Of a stretch of 64,000 bases of DNA, positions 54,375 through 62,293 are shown in pieces. The stretch covers positions 1 to 64,000 of the forward strand of contig JADJAL010000062.1 of the NCBI GenBank assembly GCA_016704305.1. The letters run 5' to 3'. The DNA comes from Haliea sp. (GTDB lineage: Bacteria > Pseudomonadota > Gammaproteobacteria > Pseudomonadales > Halieaceae). The notes beneath the pieces were generated by a model that saw only the letters and a list, made by a program, of their open reading frames with translations, had not been told where the DNA came from and did not search any database. Both the position numbers and the translations under genes were made by a program. Numbering within the stretch: position 1 is the stretch's first letter; each line of letters starts with the position of its first letter.

Positions 54375-54812
54375 TCAGGTTGCAATGATGACATCGGTTT
54401 CCAGATGGGTTTCAGCCGTCAGGGAATTGGTGATCAGGCAGGCTGCCTCGGCTTTTTCCAGCAGCCGTTCGGCCTTGCCGATATCGGTACCCTCCGGCAC
54501 CGTCAGGGTCACCGATAGCGTGAATTTGGTAAAACGGGTCACCCGGTCCACCCGCTCCAGCAGGCCCTCCGCGGAGGCTTCCAGATTGCTCCAGTCCAGT
54601 TTTGAAGCCCGGGCCACGGCGCGGAAGGTCAGTATGAAGCAGTCCGTGACGCTGGCGACCAGTAAATCCTCCGGGGACCACTGGTCACCCGGGCCGCCGA
54701 ATTGGGCCGGGGATGCCGAAATCAGCTGCGGCAGGTTTTCTGCTTTCAGGACGATATTGCCCTCGGCTTCGGCGGAGGCACTGACGTGGTATCGGTGTGG
54801 TAAATCCTGCAT
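54375..54812 (-). CDS. OsmC-family protein
   Basis: A 145-residue OsmC/Ohr-like protein, normally a thiol peroxidase for organic hydroperoxides. The conserved cysteines are present, in SVTDCFILTF and AACLITNS. The YhfA-like spacing suggests a general OsmC member rather than Ohr. It is followed by the GFA gene after 14 bases and lies about 200 bases downstream of imuA. Confidence 0.9.
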   Translation of the reverse strand: MQDLPHRYHVSASAEAEGNIVLKAENLPQLISASPAQFGGPGDQWSPEDLLVASVTDCFILTFRAVARASKLDWSNLEASAEGLLERVDRVTRFTKFTLSVTLTVPEGTDIGKAERLLEKAEAACLITNSLTAETHLETDVIIAT

Positions 54813-55010
54813 GGCGCAATTTCCTCATGGCATGGGTGAGTCAGTTCATTCTGCGGTACCGGGGCGTACTTGCCGTCGAGTCGGTCTGGTGCTGCCCCAG
54901 GTACAGTGGCAGTAGCAGTATATAGGGCTTTGTGTCGCAATCTGGATAGACCGCAACAATAGACCACGACAATAGATTCTGCTCCCTCGCCTGTGTTTCC
55001 AGACGAGAGG

Positions 55011-55748
55011 CTACTGTACCGCCATTGCGACACTGTGCTGGCCGCTGCCGCTCCAGGTCGGCAATTCCCACAGTTGGGGCTGTAGCGGGGCGTCATCGAC
55101 GGGGGACAGGTCCACATCGATAGACTGGTTGCCGCCACGCTGTTTGAGGATATGGATCTTGCGGTACTCGCGCATCTGCAGGCGCAGGCTGGACGGGGCG
55201 TGGTTGTGGCCGGCCTGGTGGGGGCGAAACAGTACGGCCAGGCTGTCGCCACTGGCGGCGGCCAGTTGCAGTTTGCGCAACTCGCTGTAGCTGTATTCCT
55301 GCGCGCCCAGCCAACTGAACACCGCGCTGCAGGTGGTGCTGCGCAGCGCCTGTTCGGTGGCCCACAACAGGTCCTGCCGGTTGCGGGGGTGGACCAGCAA
55401 CACCTGCCGGGTATCAATGCCGCGCGCGGCCAACAGCGGGGCGTAAGGTCTATAGGGCGGGGCGATAAATACCTGCCAGCGGTCCTGCTCACTGAGGTGC
55501 TCCATCGCGGGCAGGAACAACCCCATGGCGCCCAAACCGCAGCCGTCGCTCAACACCTCGATGGTGCTGTCCAGTGGCCAGCCGTGCTGTTGCAACTGTA
55601 TATCCAGCGCGGCATAGCCCGTGGCGAGACCCCGGGTGCCGTGGCTGTCGCTGTTCGCGGAGATTCCATGGTGCTGGAAATGGCGATGGCGACCGCGCCA
55701 GGTGTCGTTGCGACGGGTGACCTGCTCCAGCATTTCATTCATGTTCAT
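55011..55748 (-). CDS. imuA: ImuA, SOS mutasome protein
   Basis: A 245-residue RecA/SulA-like accessory protein of the ImuABC mutasome, needed for damage-induced mutagenesis. Family segments include GLATGYAALDIQLQQHGWP, CGLGAMGLFLPAMEHLS and SLAVLFRPHQAGHNHAPSSLRL. The start is ATG 55748 (MNMNEML); the open frame upstream runs through the LexA box and is unlikely. A LexA box lies 38 bases upstream. imuA is separated from imuB by three unrelated genes, unlike the usual imuA-imuB-dnaE2 cassette. Confidence 0.88.
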   Translation of the reverse strand: MNMNEMLEQVTRRNDTWRGRHRHFQHHGISANSDSHGTRGLATGYAALDIQLQQHGWPLDSTIEVLSDGCGLGAMGLFLPAMEHLSEQDRWQVFIAPPYRPYAPLLAARGIDTRQVLLVHPRNRQDLLWATEQALRSTTCSAVFSWLGAQEYSYSELRKLQLAAASGDSLAVLFRPHQAGHNHAPSSLRLQMREYRKIHILKQRGGNQSIDVDLSPVDDAPLQPQLWELPTWSGSGQHSVAMAVQ

Positions 55749-55785
55749 GGCCTTTTGCCTCGTGGGGACGGTTCTTCCAGTAATA

Positions 55786-55801
55786 CTGTATGTACGTACA
55801 G
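55786..55801 (-). promoter_or_regulatory. LexA (SOS) box of imuA
   Basis: CTGTATGTACGTACAG, a full CTGT-N8-ACAG match, 38 bases upstream of imuA ATG 55748. It is closely similar to the imuB box, so the two genes should be induced together. Confidence 0.87.
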
Positions 55802-55935
55802 TAGTATTGGAAGAGGCAGAATGCAAGTGATGAATTATTAGTTATGAGCCATCGGGTTGTGAGCCGCTAATGGTCGGCTCCCGGCGAACAGCGCTATACT
55901 GAAAAAAAATAATTACTCGTCGCCTGGAGACACCA

Positions 55936-57764
55936 ATGAAAATGAGGGCACCACATCTGACCGCGGCGATGCTCGCTCATACCCTCTCCATCTCGACCGC
56001 ACTGGCATCAGATTTACCAGCGCCAAATGCAGACAACAATGTCTACTTCGGCGATGTCCATGTGCACACTGGCTGGTCATTCGACGCATTCACCAATGGC
56101 TCCAAAACCACGCCGGCAGATGCGTATGCCTGGGCGCAGGGCAAGCCCATCACCGGCAGCGGCGGCCCGGAAATGCAGATCAGGACACCACTGGACTTCT
56201 ACATGGTGGCCGACCACGCGGAGTATATGGGGGTGTTCAACCAGATGGCGAACCCCGACAGCCCGCTCAGCAAGACGGCGCTGGCCAAGGGCGTAACCTC
56301 ACCCGATGCCAACGTGCGGATTCAGACATTTGCCGGTGTCCTGCGCGACATGAGCGCGGGCAAGCGCGACCCGCAGTTGAGTGATCCGGTGCTGGCGGGT
56401 TCAGTGTATGGAACGAGATCGTGAAAGCGGCAGACGCCAACTACACGCCCGGCAAGTTTACCACGTTCGCCGGCTTTGAATGGACCTCGAATCCGCAGAA
56501 ACGCAACCTGCACCGCGTAGTCGTGTTTCGCGACACCGAGCATTTGCCCGACCTGGTGCTGTCGGCACTCGACTCCGAGGATCCGGAGGTGCTGTGGCAA
56601 TGGATGGACGAGCAGCGCGCCAAGGGCTCGACGCTGTTCGCCATTCCACACAACGGCAATGCCAGCGACGGTCGCATGTTCGAACTCACCAGGTTCAACG
56701 GCAAGCCGATCGACGCAGCCTACAATAAGACGCGCGCCGAGAACGAACCGTTGTATGAGATCACACAGATCAAGGGCACCTCGGAAACCTGGCCCGACCT
56801 GTCACCGACCGATGAATTCGCCGGCTTTGAGCAATGGGACTATACGCTGTCGGCGGATTACGAGCGGCCTACCCAGCATAGGGGCAGTTTTGTTCGCCAG
56901 GCCTTGCTGGATGGCATGAGCCAGGCGGCGGATGGTGCTGGCAATCCGTTCAAATACGGTTTTATCGGCGATACCGACACGCACAATGCCGCGGCCAGCA
57001 ACGAGGAGTACAACTTCACTGGCAAGTTCGCGTTTGAAAATAATGCCAGGGAGCGGCTGTCCGGTGTCCCCGGCGCGCCAGCGGGCCAGGTGCAGCAAAT
57101 CCAGGAATTCAGCTCGGCCGGCCTGGCCGGGGTGTGGGCACCGGAAAACACCCGCGAGGCCATCTGGGATGCGATGCAGCGCAGGGAGACGTTTGCAACC
57201 TCGGGTCCGATGATCAAGGTGCGCTTCTTCGGCAGCTTCGACTATGCGACCGACGATGTGCAAAAGCCCGATTTTGTGCAGCTGGCTTACGCCAAAGGCG
57301 TGCCGATGGGTGGCGACCTGAAACCCGTGGCTGGCAAGGCGCCGACGTTCCTCGTGATGGCACTCAAAGACGCCAACAGCGGCAATCTCGACCGCGTCCA
57401 GATTATCAAGGGCTGGCTCGACAAGTCCGGCAAGCAGCACGAAAAAATCTATGATGTCGCATGGTCCGGCGACCGCAAAATCGACGCCCAGGGGAAATTA
57501 GCTGCGGTCGGTAACAGCGTCGATTTGAAAACCGCGACCTACACAAATGATATCGGTGCCGCGCAGTTGACCACCGGCTGGACCGATCCGGATTTCAAAC
57601 CGGATGAACGCGCCTTTTATTACGCCCGCGTCCTTGAGATTCCCACCCCGCGCTGGAACACATACGACGCAGTGCGGCAGCAGATGGCGCCATTGACGAA
57701 GGTGCCGGCGACCATCCAGGAACGCGCCTGGAGTTCACCGATCTGGTATGTGCCGGGTCAGTAA
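55936..57764 (+). pseudogene. DUF3604 secreted protein, frameshifted
   Basis: A PHP-like periplasmic protein with a signal peptide (ending STALASD). Metal-site segments include FGDVHVHTGWSFD and VADHAEYMG in the first frame (55936-56424), and FIGDTDTHNAA in the second (56421-57764). The frame changes near 56408 in a GGG run; one added G gives LAGFSVWNEIVKAADANYTPG. The full length is about 609 residues, normal for DUF3604. Function is unknown. The gene leads a plus-strand run with the 2-oxoglutarate oxygenase and acyl-CoA synthetase. Confidence 0.85.
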
Positions 57765-57841
57765 CAATTGTAGTGTTGGCCATCTCGCGTCGCGGTAGGA
57801 TTGCAGCCGCGACCCGCCCCATTTACAGATATACTTCCGCG

Positions 57842-58864
57842 ATGCAGGACATCCCCGTAATTGATTTTGACACGCTGGGTCGCGCGGCCACACGGCAGTC
57901 GCTGGATCAGGCGTGTCGTGATTGGGGTGTATTTTACCTCGACGGCCATACCCTGGATCGCGAGCTTGCCAGGCGCATGTTTGCGGCGATGCACGGTTTT
58001 TTCGCGCAGCCCGTGGCGCTGAAGCAAACCGTCGAACGCACCGCGAGCAATCCCTGGGGATTTTACGATCGCGAACTGACCAAGAATGTGCGCGACTGGA
58101 AAGAGATCTTCGATGTGGGTCCGGACATAACCACCGATGGATTGCCGGGCGCGCGGGCGCAGTGGCCCGATGAAACACGAGCGGTTGAGATGCGGGGCTT
58201 CCGCGAGACGCTGCAGGCGTACTCCGCCGCCTGCGAACAGGTGGCGCTGCGCGTGTTGCACGCCATCAGCGCAAACCTGGGCATGCCCGCACGGTACCTG
58301 GATGGCTGTTTCGACGCGACGCAAACCAGCTTCCTGCGCCTTAACCATTACCCGGCCTGTGCGAATCCGGCACCCGCGGACACACCGGGTATCCCGGCAT
58401 CCGGGCATCTCGGCATTCATCATCACACCGATTCCGGCGCGCTCACCGTCCTGCTGCAGGACGGGCAAGCTGGACTGCAGGTACTGCAGGGCGAGCACTG
58501 GCACCTGGTACAACCGCGCGAGAATGCGCTGCTCGTCAATATCGGCGACATCGTGCAGGTGTGGTCCAACGATCGCTACCGCGCGCCGCTGCACCGGGTG
58601 TTGGCCAATGCCACTGCCGCCCGCTACAGCGCTCCTTACTTTTACAACCCGAGCTACACCACGGTATACGCGCCGCTACCGGGTGCGTGCGATGCCGCCA
58701 ATCCGCCCCGCTATCGGCCGATCCACTGGGGCGAGTTTCGCGCCGCGCGCGCTGCCGGCGATTACGCGGACTACGGCGAGGAAGTGCAGATCAGCCGCTA
58801 TCGCGTCGAGGGCGCATCGGGGACAGACTCTTTCGTTGACATGGGTTGCACCTTGGGCAAATGA
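57842..58864 (+). CDS. 2-oxoglutarate/Fe(II) oxygenase, isopenicillin-N-synthase-like
   Basis: A 340-residue oxygenase of the plant-type 2OG-Fe(II) group. The N-terminal non-haem domain (PVIDFDTLG, DWGVFYLDGH) and the jelly-roll with iron ligands His-x-Asp in HHTDSG and a later His in APLHRV, plus an Arg for 2-oxoglutarate in ARYSAPYF, are all present. The substrate is unknown. It starts 77 bases after the DUF3604 gene. The last residues are encoded by a stretch containing GGGGACAGACTC, similar to the REP-like arms in this window. Confidence 0.88.
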   Translation: MQDIPVIDFDTLGRAATRQSLDQACRDWGVFYLDGHTLDRELARRMFAAMHGFFAQPVALKQTVERTASNPWGFYDRELTKNVRDWKEIFDVGPDITTDGLPGARAQWPDETRAVEMRGFRETLQAYSAACEQVALRVLHAISANLGMPARYLDGCFDATQTSFLRLNHYPACANPAPADTPGIPASGHLGIHHHTDSGALTVLLQDGQAGLQVLQGEHWHLVQPRENALLVNIGDIVQVWSNDRYRAPLHRVLANATAARYSAPYFYNPSYTTVYAPLPGACDAANPPRYRPIHWGEFRAARAAGDYADYGEEVQISRYRVEGASGTDSFVDMGCTLGK

Positions 58865-58957
58865 TTCCTAAATTTGTGTTGGGCCGCGCTTGCCATTTGG
58901 GCATGCACGAAGCCAACGATTCATCAGCCGTCAGTAACAGTCGAAGGACATAACAAT

Positions 58958-60607
58958 ATGCGATCTGACACCCTGCCCGATCTGGTTGCCCTCTGGGCGG
59001 AACAACATCCTGACACCACCTGGTTGCGCGACCTGCATGAGCACGGTTCCGAGGATTACAGCTGGCGCCAGGCCCAGCAGCAGATTTCCGCAATCGGCGC
59101 CATGCTGGAACAACGCTACGGACAGGGTGAAAAAATGGTGGTGTTGTCGCGCAACCGGGCTCATTGGGTGCTTGCCGACCTGGCGATTATTGCCTCGGGA
59201 AATGTGACCGTGAGCATGTTCACCACCCTGCCGGCCTCCACCGCGGAGTATATTTTCCAGCTTACCGAGGCGCGCGTGATATTCGTCGGTGAGACCAGCA
59301 ACTGGCAGCGAATAGTGCCTGTACTCCCCAGGGATATCCTCGTGGTGACACTGCCGGGGGTGGAACTCGAACATCCGCATGAACGATGGGAGGACCTGTT
59401 GGCCCAGTATGCCGGCCAGGCCCCCGCCTATCAGTGCCGACCGGATGACATGATCTCGCTGGTATTTACCTCCGGCACGACCGGGATGCCGAAGGGCGTG
59501 ATCCAGACGCACGATAGCAACCTCGTCCCGATCCGTCGCTTCACTGATACGTTCGGAATAGCGAAAAACCCGCGCTATTTTTCCTACCTGCCCCTGTCAC
59601 ATATCGCGGAGAGGCAGATAGTCGAGTTTTCGTCTATCGTTCTGTGCGGCGAAATCTACTTCAACGAATCGCTGGACACCTTGCCCCGCGACCTGCAACG
59701 CACCCGCCCACAGGTCTTTTTTGGCCCGCCCCGTATTTGGGAACAATTGCAGCAGGCCGTCATCGGCAAGTTTGGCGGCAAGGACGCGCTGGCCACTGCA
59801 CTGGCGCAGGACAAGGACGGAATCGGCAAGCTGGTGCTGGGAGGGCTGGGGCTGGATGAGGTGGAATACTGTCTCACCGCAGCGGCACCGACCCCTCCCG
59901 CGCTGATTCATTGGTGGGAGGACCTGGGCCTGACACTGATGGAGGGTTTCGGGCAGACAGAAGCCATGGGCCTGATTCTCTCCAGCCATGAGCAGCGGCG
60001 CGTGGGTTCCATTGGCAAGCCTATCGGCGAAGTCAAATACAAGATCACCGAAGAGGGTGAGCTCGCTATCATGGCCAATGGCTGTACACCCGGCTACTAC
60101 AAAGAGGAGGGCAAGACCGCCGAACTGATCCGCGATGGCTGGCTGCACACGGGCGACAAGGTGCGAGTGGACGAGGACGGATTCCTCTACATTACCGGGC
60201 GGGTCAAGGACTACTTCAAGACCATACAGGGAAAGTTCGTGGCGCCGCCGCCCATAGAGGGCGCGTTTGCGAAAAATCCCCACACTGAACAGCAGTGCCT
60301 GCTGGGGCGCGGCTTCTCCAAGACCGTCATGGTCGCGGTCCTCACTGAAGAGGCGCGCAGCATCCCGCAGGACGTGATCGAATCCTCCGTGCTGGAAACG
60401 ATCCGCGAGATCAATGAGGAGATCGAGAAGCACGCGCGCATAGGCGCCGTGATTCTCACGCGGGAGCCCTGGAGCATTGAGAACGAGGTGCTCACGCCGA
60501 CCCTGAAGATTCGGCGCGAGAAGGTGGAGGAGCGCTTTGCCGAAATGGCGGAACAACTGGCACGCCGCGCCGCGGAAGACAGGGAGCTGTTGCTGCACTG
60601 GCATTGA
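58958..60607 (+). CDS. Long-chain acyl-CoA synthetase (AMP-forming)
   Basis: A 549-residue AMP-binding enzyme of the FadD15/long-chain type. The P-loop VFTSGTTGMPKGVIQTH, the adenylate motif EGFGQTEAMG, THTGDK-like LHTGDKVRVDEDGFLYITGRVKDYFKT and the end region VLTPTLKIRREKVEE are present. Start ATG 58958 has AAGGA eight bases before it. Its stop codon lies inside the left arm of a long inverted repeat shared with holA. Confidence 0.93.
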   Translation: MRSDTLPDLVALWAEQHPDTTWLRDLHEHGSEDYSWRQAQQQISAIGAMLEQRYGQGEKMVVLSRNRAHWVLADLAIIASGNVTVSMFTTLPASTAEYIFQLTEARVIFVGETSNWQRIVPVLPRDILVVTLPGVELEHPHERWEDLLAQYAGQAPAYQCRPDDMISLVFTSGTTGMPKGVIQTHDSNLVPIRRFTDTFGIAKNPRYFSYLPLSHIAERQIVEFSSIVLCGEIYFNESLDTLPRDLQRTRPQVFFGPPRIWEQLQQAVIGKFGGKDALATALAQDKDGIGKLVLGGLGLDEVEYCLTAAAPTPPALIHWWEDLGLTLMEGFGQTEAMGLILSSHEQRRVGSIGKPIGEVKYKITEEGELAIMANGCTPGYYKEEGKTAELIRDGWLHTGDKVRVDEDGFLYITGRVKDYFKTIQGKFVAPPPIEGAFAKNPHTEQQCLLGRGFSKTVMVAVLTEEARSIPQDVIESSVLETIREINEEIEKHARIGAVILTREPWSIENEVLTPTLKIRREKVEERFAEMAEQLARRAAEDRELLLHWH

Positions 60608-60671
60608 TCAAGGGGTCAGAGTCCTTGATTATCTCCAACGTTCACAAATCAAGCACTCTGACCCCTTGATC
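60606..60671. repeat. Long REP-like inverted repeat between convergent genes
   Basis: Two 25-base arms (60606-60630 and 60647-60671) differ at one position; the core is GGGGTCAGAGT and ACTCTGACCCC, a motif typical of REP-type elements. The stop codons of the acyl-CoA synthetase (60605-60607) and of holA (60649-60651) fall in the arms, so it also encodes the last seven residues of HolA. It could act as a two-way terminator. Confidence 0.8.
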
Positions 60672-61671
60672 GGCTGAGCTCAAGGACGAGCCGCTCGAGG
60701 TTGTCCCATGGCTTGCCACCGGCGAAGCCCTTGATGCTGCCATCGACCTGGGAGGCCTGCTCCAGCAGCAGCGACAGGGAAGTGGTGTCGTGACGCGCCA
60801 GGGCCGTCTGCATCAACGGTATGCGGCTGCTCCAGACGTGCAGGGCGGTAAGCGCCTGCTGCGCGCTCAGGCCGCTGTCACAAGCCGATTGCGCCTGGCA
60901 CAGCGTGCGGATCTCGCGGGCGAGTGCCCACAGGACGACCGGTGGTTCGGAACCTTCCGCGCGCAATCCGTGCAACATGCGCAGCGCGGCACTGGCGTCG
61001 CCCCGAAGGGCGCAGTCGGCCATTTCATACACGTTGTAGCGGGCGTTGTCGGATACGGCATCGATGACGGTTTTCGTGGTAATCCGCGCGTCTGCCGCCA
61101 GCAGTTTCAGCTTCTCGACTTCCTGCACGGCGGCCAGCAGGTTGCCCTCTACCCGGTCACACAACAATTGCAGCGCATCGTTATCGATGCTCATGCCGGC
61201 GGCTTGCACTCGCTGTTGCAGCCAGCGCGGCAGGCTTTTGGCGTCAACCGGCCATATCTGGATCGTGGCACCGGCCTTGTCGAGCGCCTTGTACCATTTG
61301 CTGTTGGTGGATTGCTTGTCGATCTTGCCGGAGACCATCAGCAGCACGTCATCACCGCCGCTGATCTCGAGGTATTCACACAGCGCACTGCTGCCCTCTG
61401 CTCCCGGCTTGCCGCTGGGCAGGCGCAGCTCGACCAGTTTGCGATCGGCAAACAGCGACATGCTCGCCGCGCTGTGCAGGATATCCCGCCAATTAAAATT
61501 GGCGACATCGCCGTCGATGATTTCCCGTTCATTACAGCCTTTTTCCCTGGCTTTCTGGCGAATCTGGTCGCAGCACTCCTGCACCAGAAGTGGTTCGTCA
61601 CCGCTGACCAGGTAAACCGGCAGCAGTTGCTTCTGGAGATGGCTGGCCAGTTTCTCGGGGTAGAGCCGCAT
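60649..61671 (-). CDS. holA: DNA polymerase III delta subunit
   Basis: A 340-residue clamp-loader subunit that opens the beta clamp. Typical segments are VYLVSGDEPLLVQE near the N-terminus, FADRKLVELRLPSGKPG, DNARYNVYEMADCALRGD and a C-terminal alpha-helical domain. Length is normal. Its ATG overlaps the lptE stop as TAATG, and the leuS-lptE-holA order is the usual gammaproteobacterial one. The last seven residues are encoded by the inverted repeat described above. Confidence 0.96.
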   Translation of the reverse strand: MRLYPEKLASHLQKQLLPVYLVSGDEPLLVQECCDQIRQKAREKGCNEREIIDGDVANFNWRDILHSAASMSLFADRKLVELRLPSGKPGAEGSSALCEYLEISGGDDVLLMVSGKIDKQSTNSKWYKALDKAGATIQIWPVDAKSLPRWLQQRVQAAGMSIDNDALQLLCDRVEGNLLAAVQEVEKLKLLAADARITTKTVIDAVSDNARYNVYEMADCALRGDASAALRMLHGLRAEGSEPPVVLWALAREIRTLCQAQSACDSGLSAQQALTALHVWSSRIPLMQTALARHDTTSLSLLLEQASQVDGSIKGFAGGKPWDNLERLVLELSRSRGQSA

Positions 61672-62282
61672 TACTGCCCAACGGACTCGATATTGGGTAG
61701 AAAGTCAGGTTGGGAGTTTGGAAGAGAGTCGGGTTGAGTGCTGCTGGTCGCGGCGTTGGCCGCGGCAGCATGAAAACTGATGCGGCGCATAATCTGCTGT
61801 GCGAGGTCGGAGCGCATTTCACGCTGCACCATCTGCACTTCACCCTCTTTGCCGACAACATTGCGCGGGTTGTTTTCCACCTGTTTGACCACGCTCACAA
61901 GGGTGGGCGCCATGATCTCTTTGTTCTGCGCATCCAGGATTGAAAACTGTGACGTCATTGTGAGTTCGTATTCAGCCACCCTGGCCTCGGCGTTCAGCGA
62001 CAGATAGCGCTGCTGGAACTGTTCCGCACCCAGTACAAGAATGAGATTGGCTTTGCCGCGCTCTGTCCACTGCACACCATTGGCAGCGAGCAGGGCAATG
62101 ACATCCCGACTGAACTCGCTGTTGGGGCTGGAGGTAACCAGATGCATGCTCTTCCAGCTCTCCGGCAAGGCCGTGCTACTGCCGCCAGTCCCGCGCAATT
62201 GGAAGCCGCAGGCGGTCAGCAGGCACGCGAGGCACAGCGTCAGGCTGTAGTGGGTACTGTAGCGGGTAAGGCGCTTGTACAT
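61671..62282 (-). CDS. lptE: LPS-assembly lipoprotein LptE
   Basis: A 203-residue outer-membrane lipoprotein that plugs the LptD barrel in lipopolysaccharide export. The lipobox ends LLTAC with the family start CGFQLRG right after it. The C-terminal 25 residues (SSTQPDSLPNSQPDFLPN) form a low-complexity repeat not usual for LptE. It lies 11 bases after leuS and overlaps holA by one base. Confidence 0.95.
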   Translation of the reverse strand: MYKRLTRYSTHYSLTLCLACLLTACGFQLRGTGGSSTALPESWKSMHLVTSSPNSEFSRDVIALLAANGVQWTERGKANLILVLGAEQFQQRYLSLNAEARVAEYELTMTSQFSILDAQNKEIMAPTLVSVVKQVENNPRNVVGKEGEVQMVQREMRSDLAQQIMRRISFHAAAANAATSSTQPDSLPNSQPDFLPNIESVGQ

Positions 62283-62293
62283 GGTGAGTCTCG

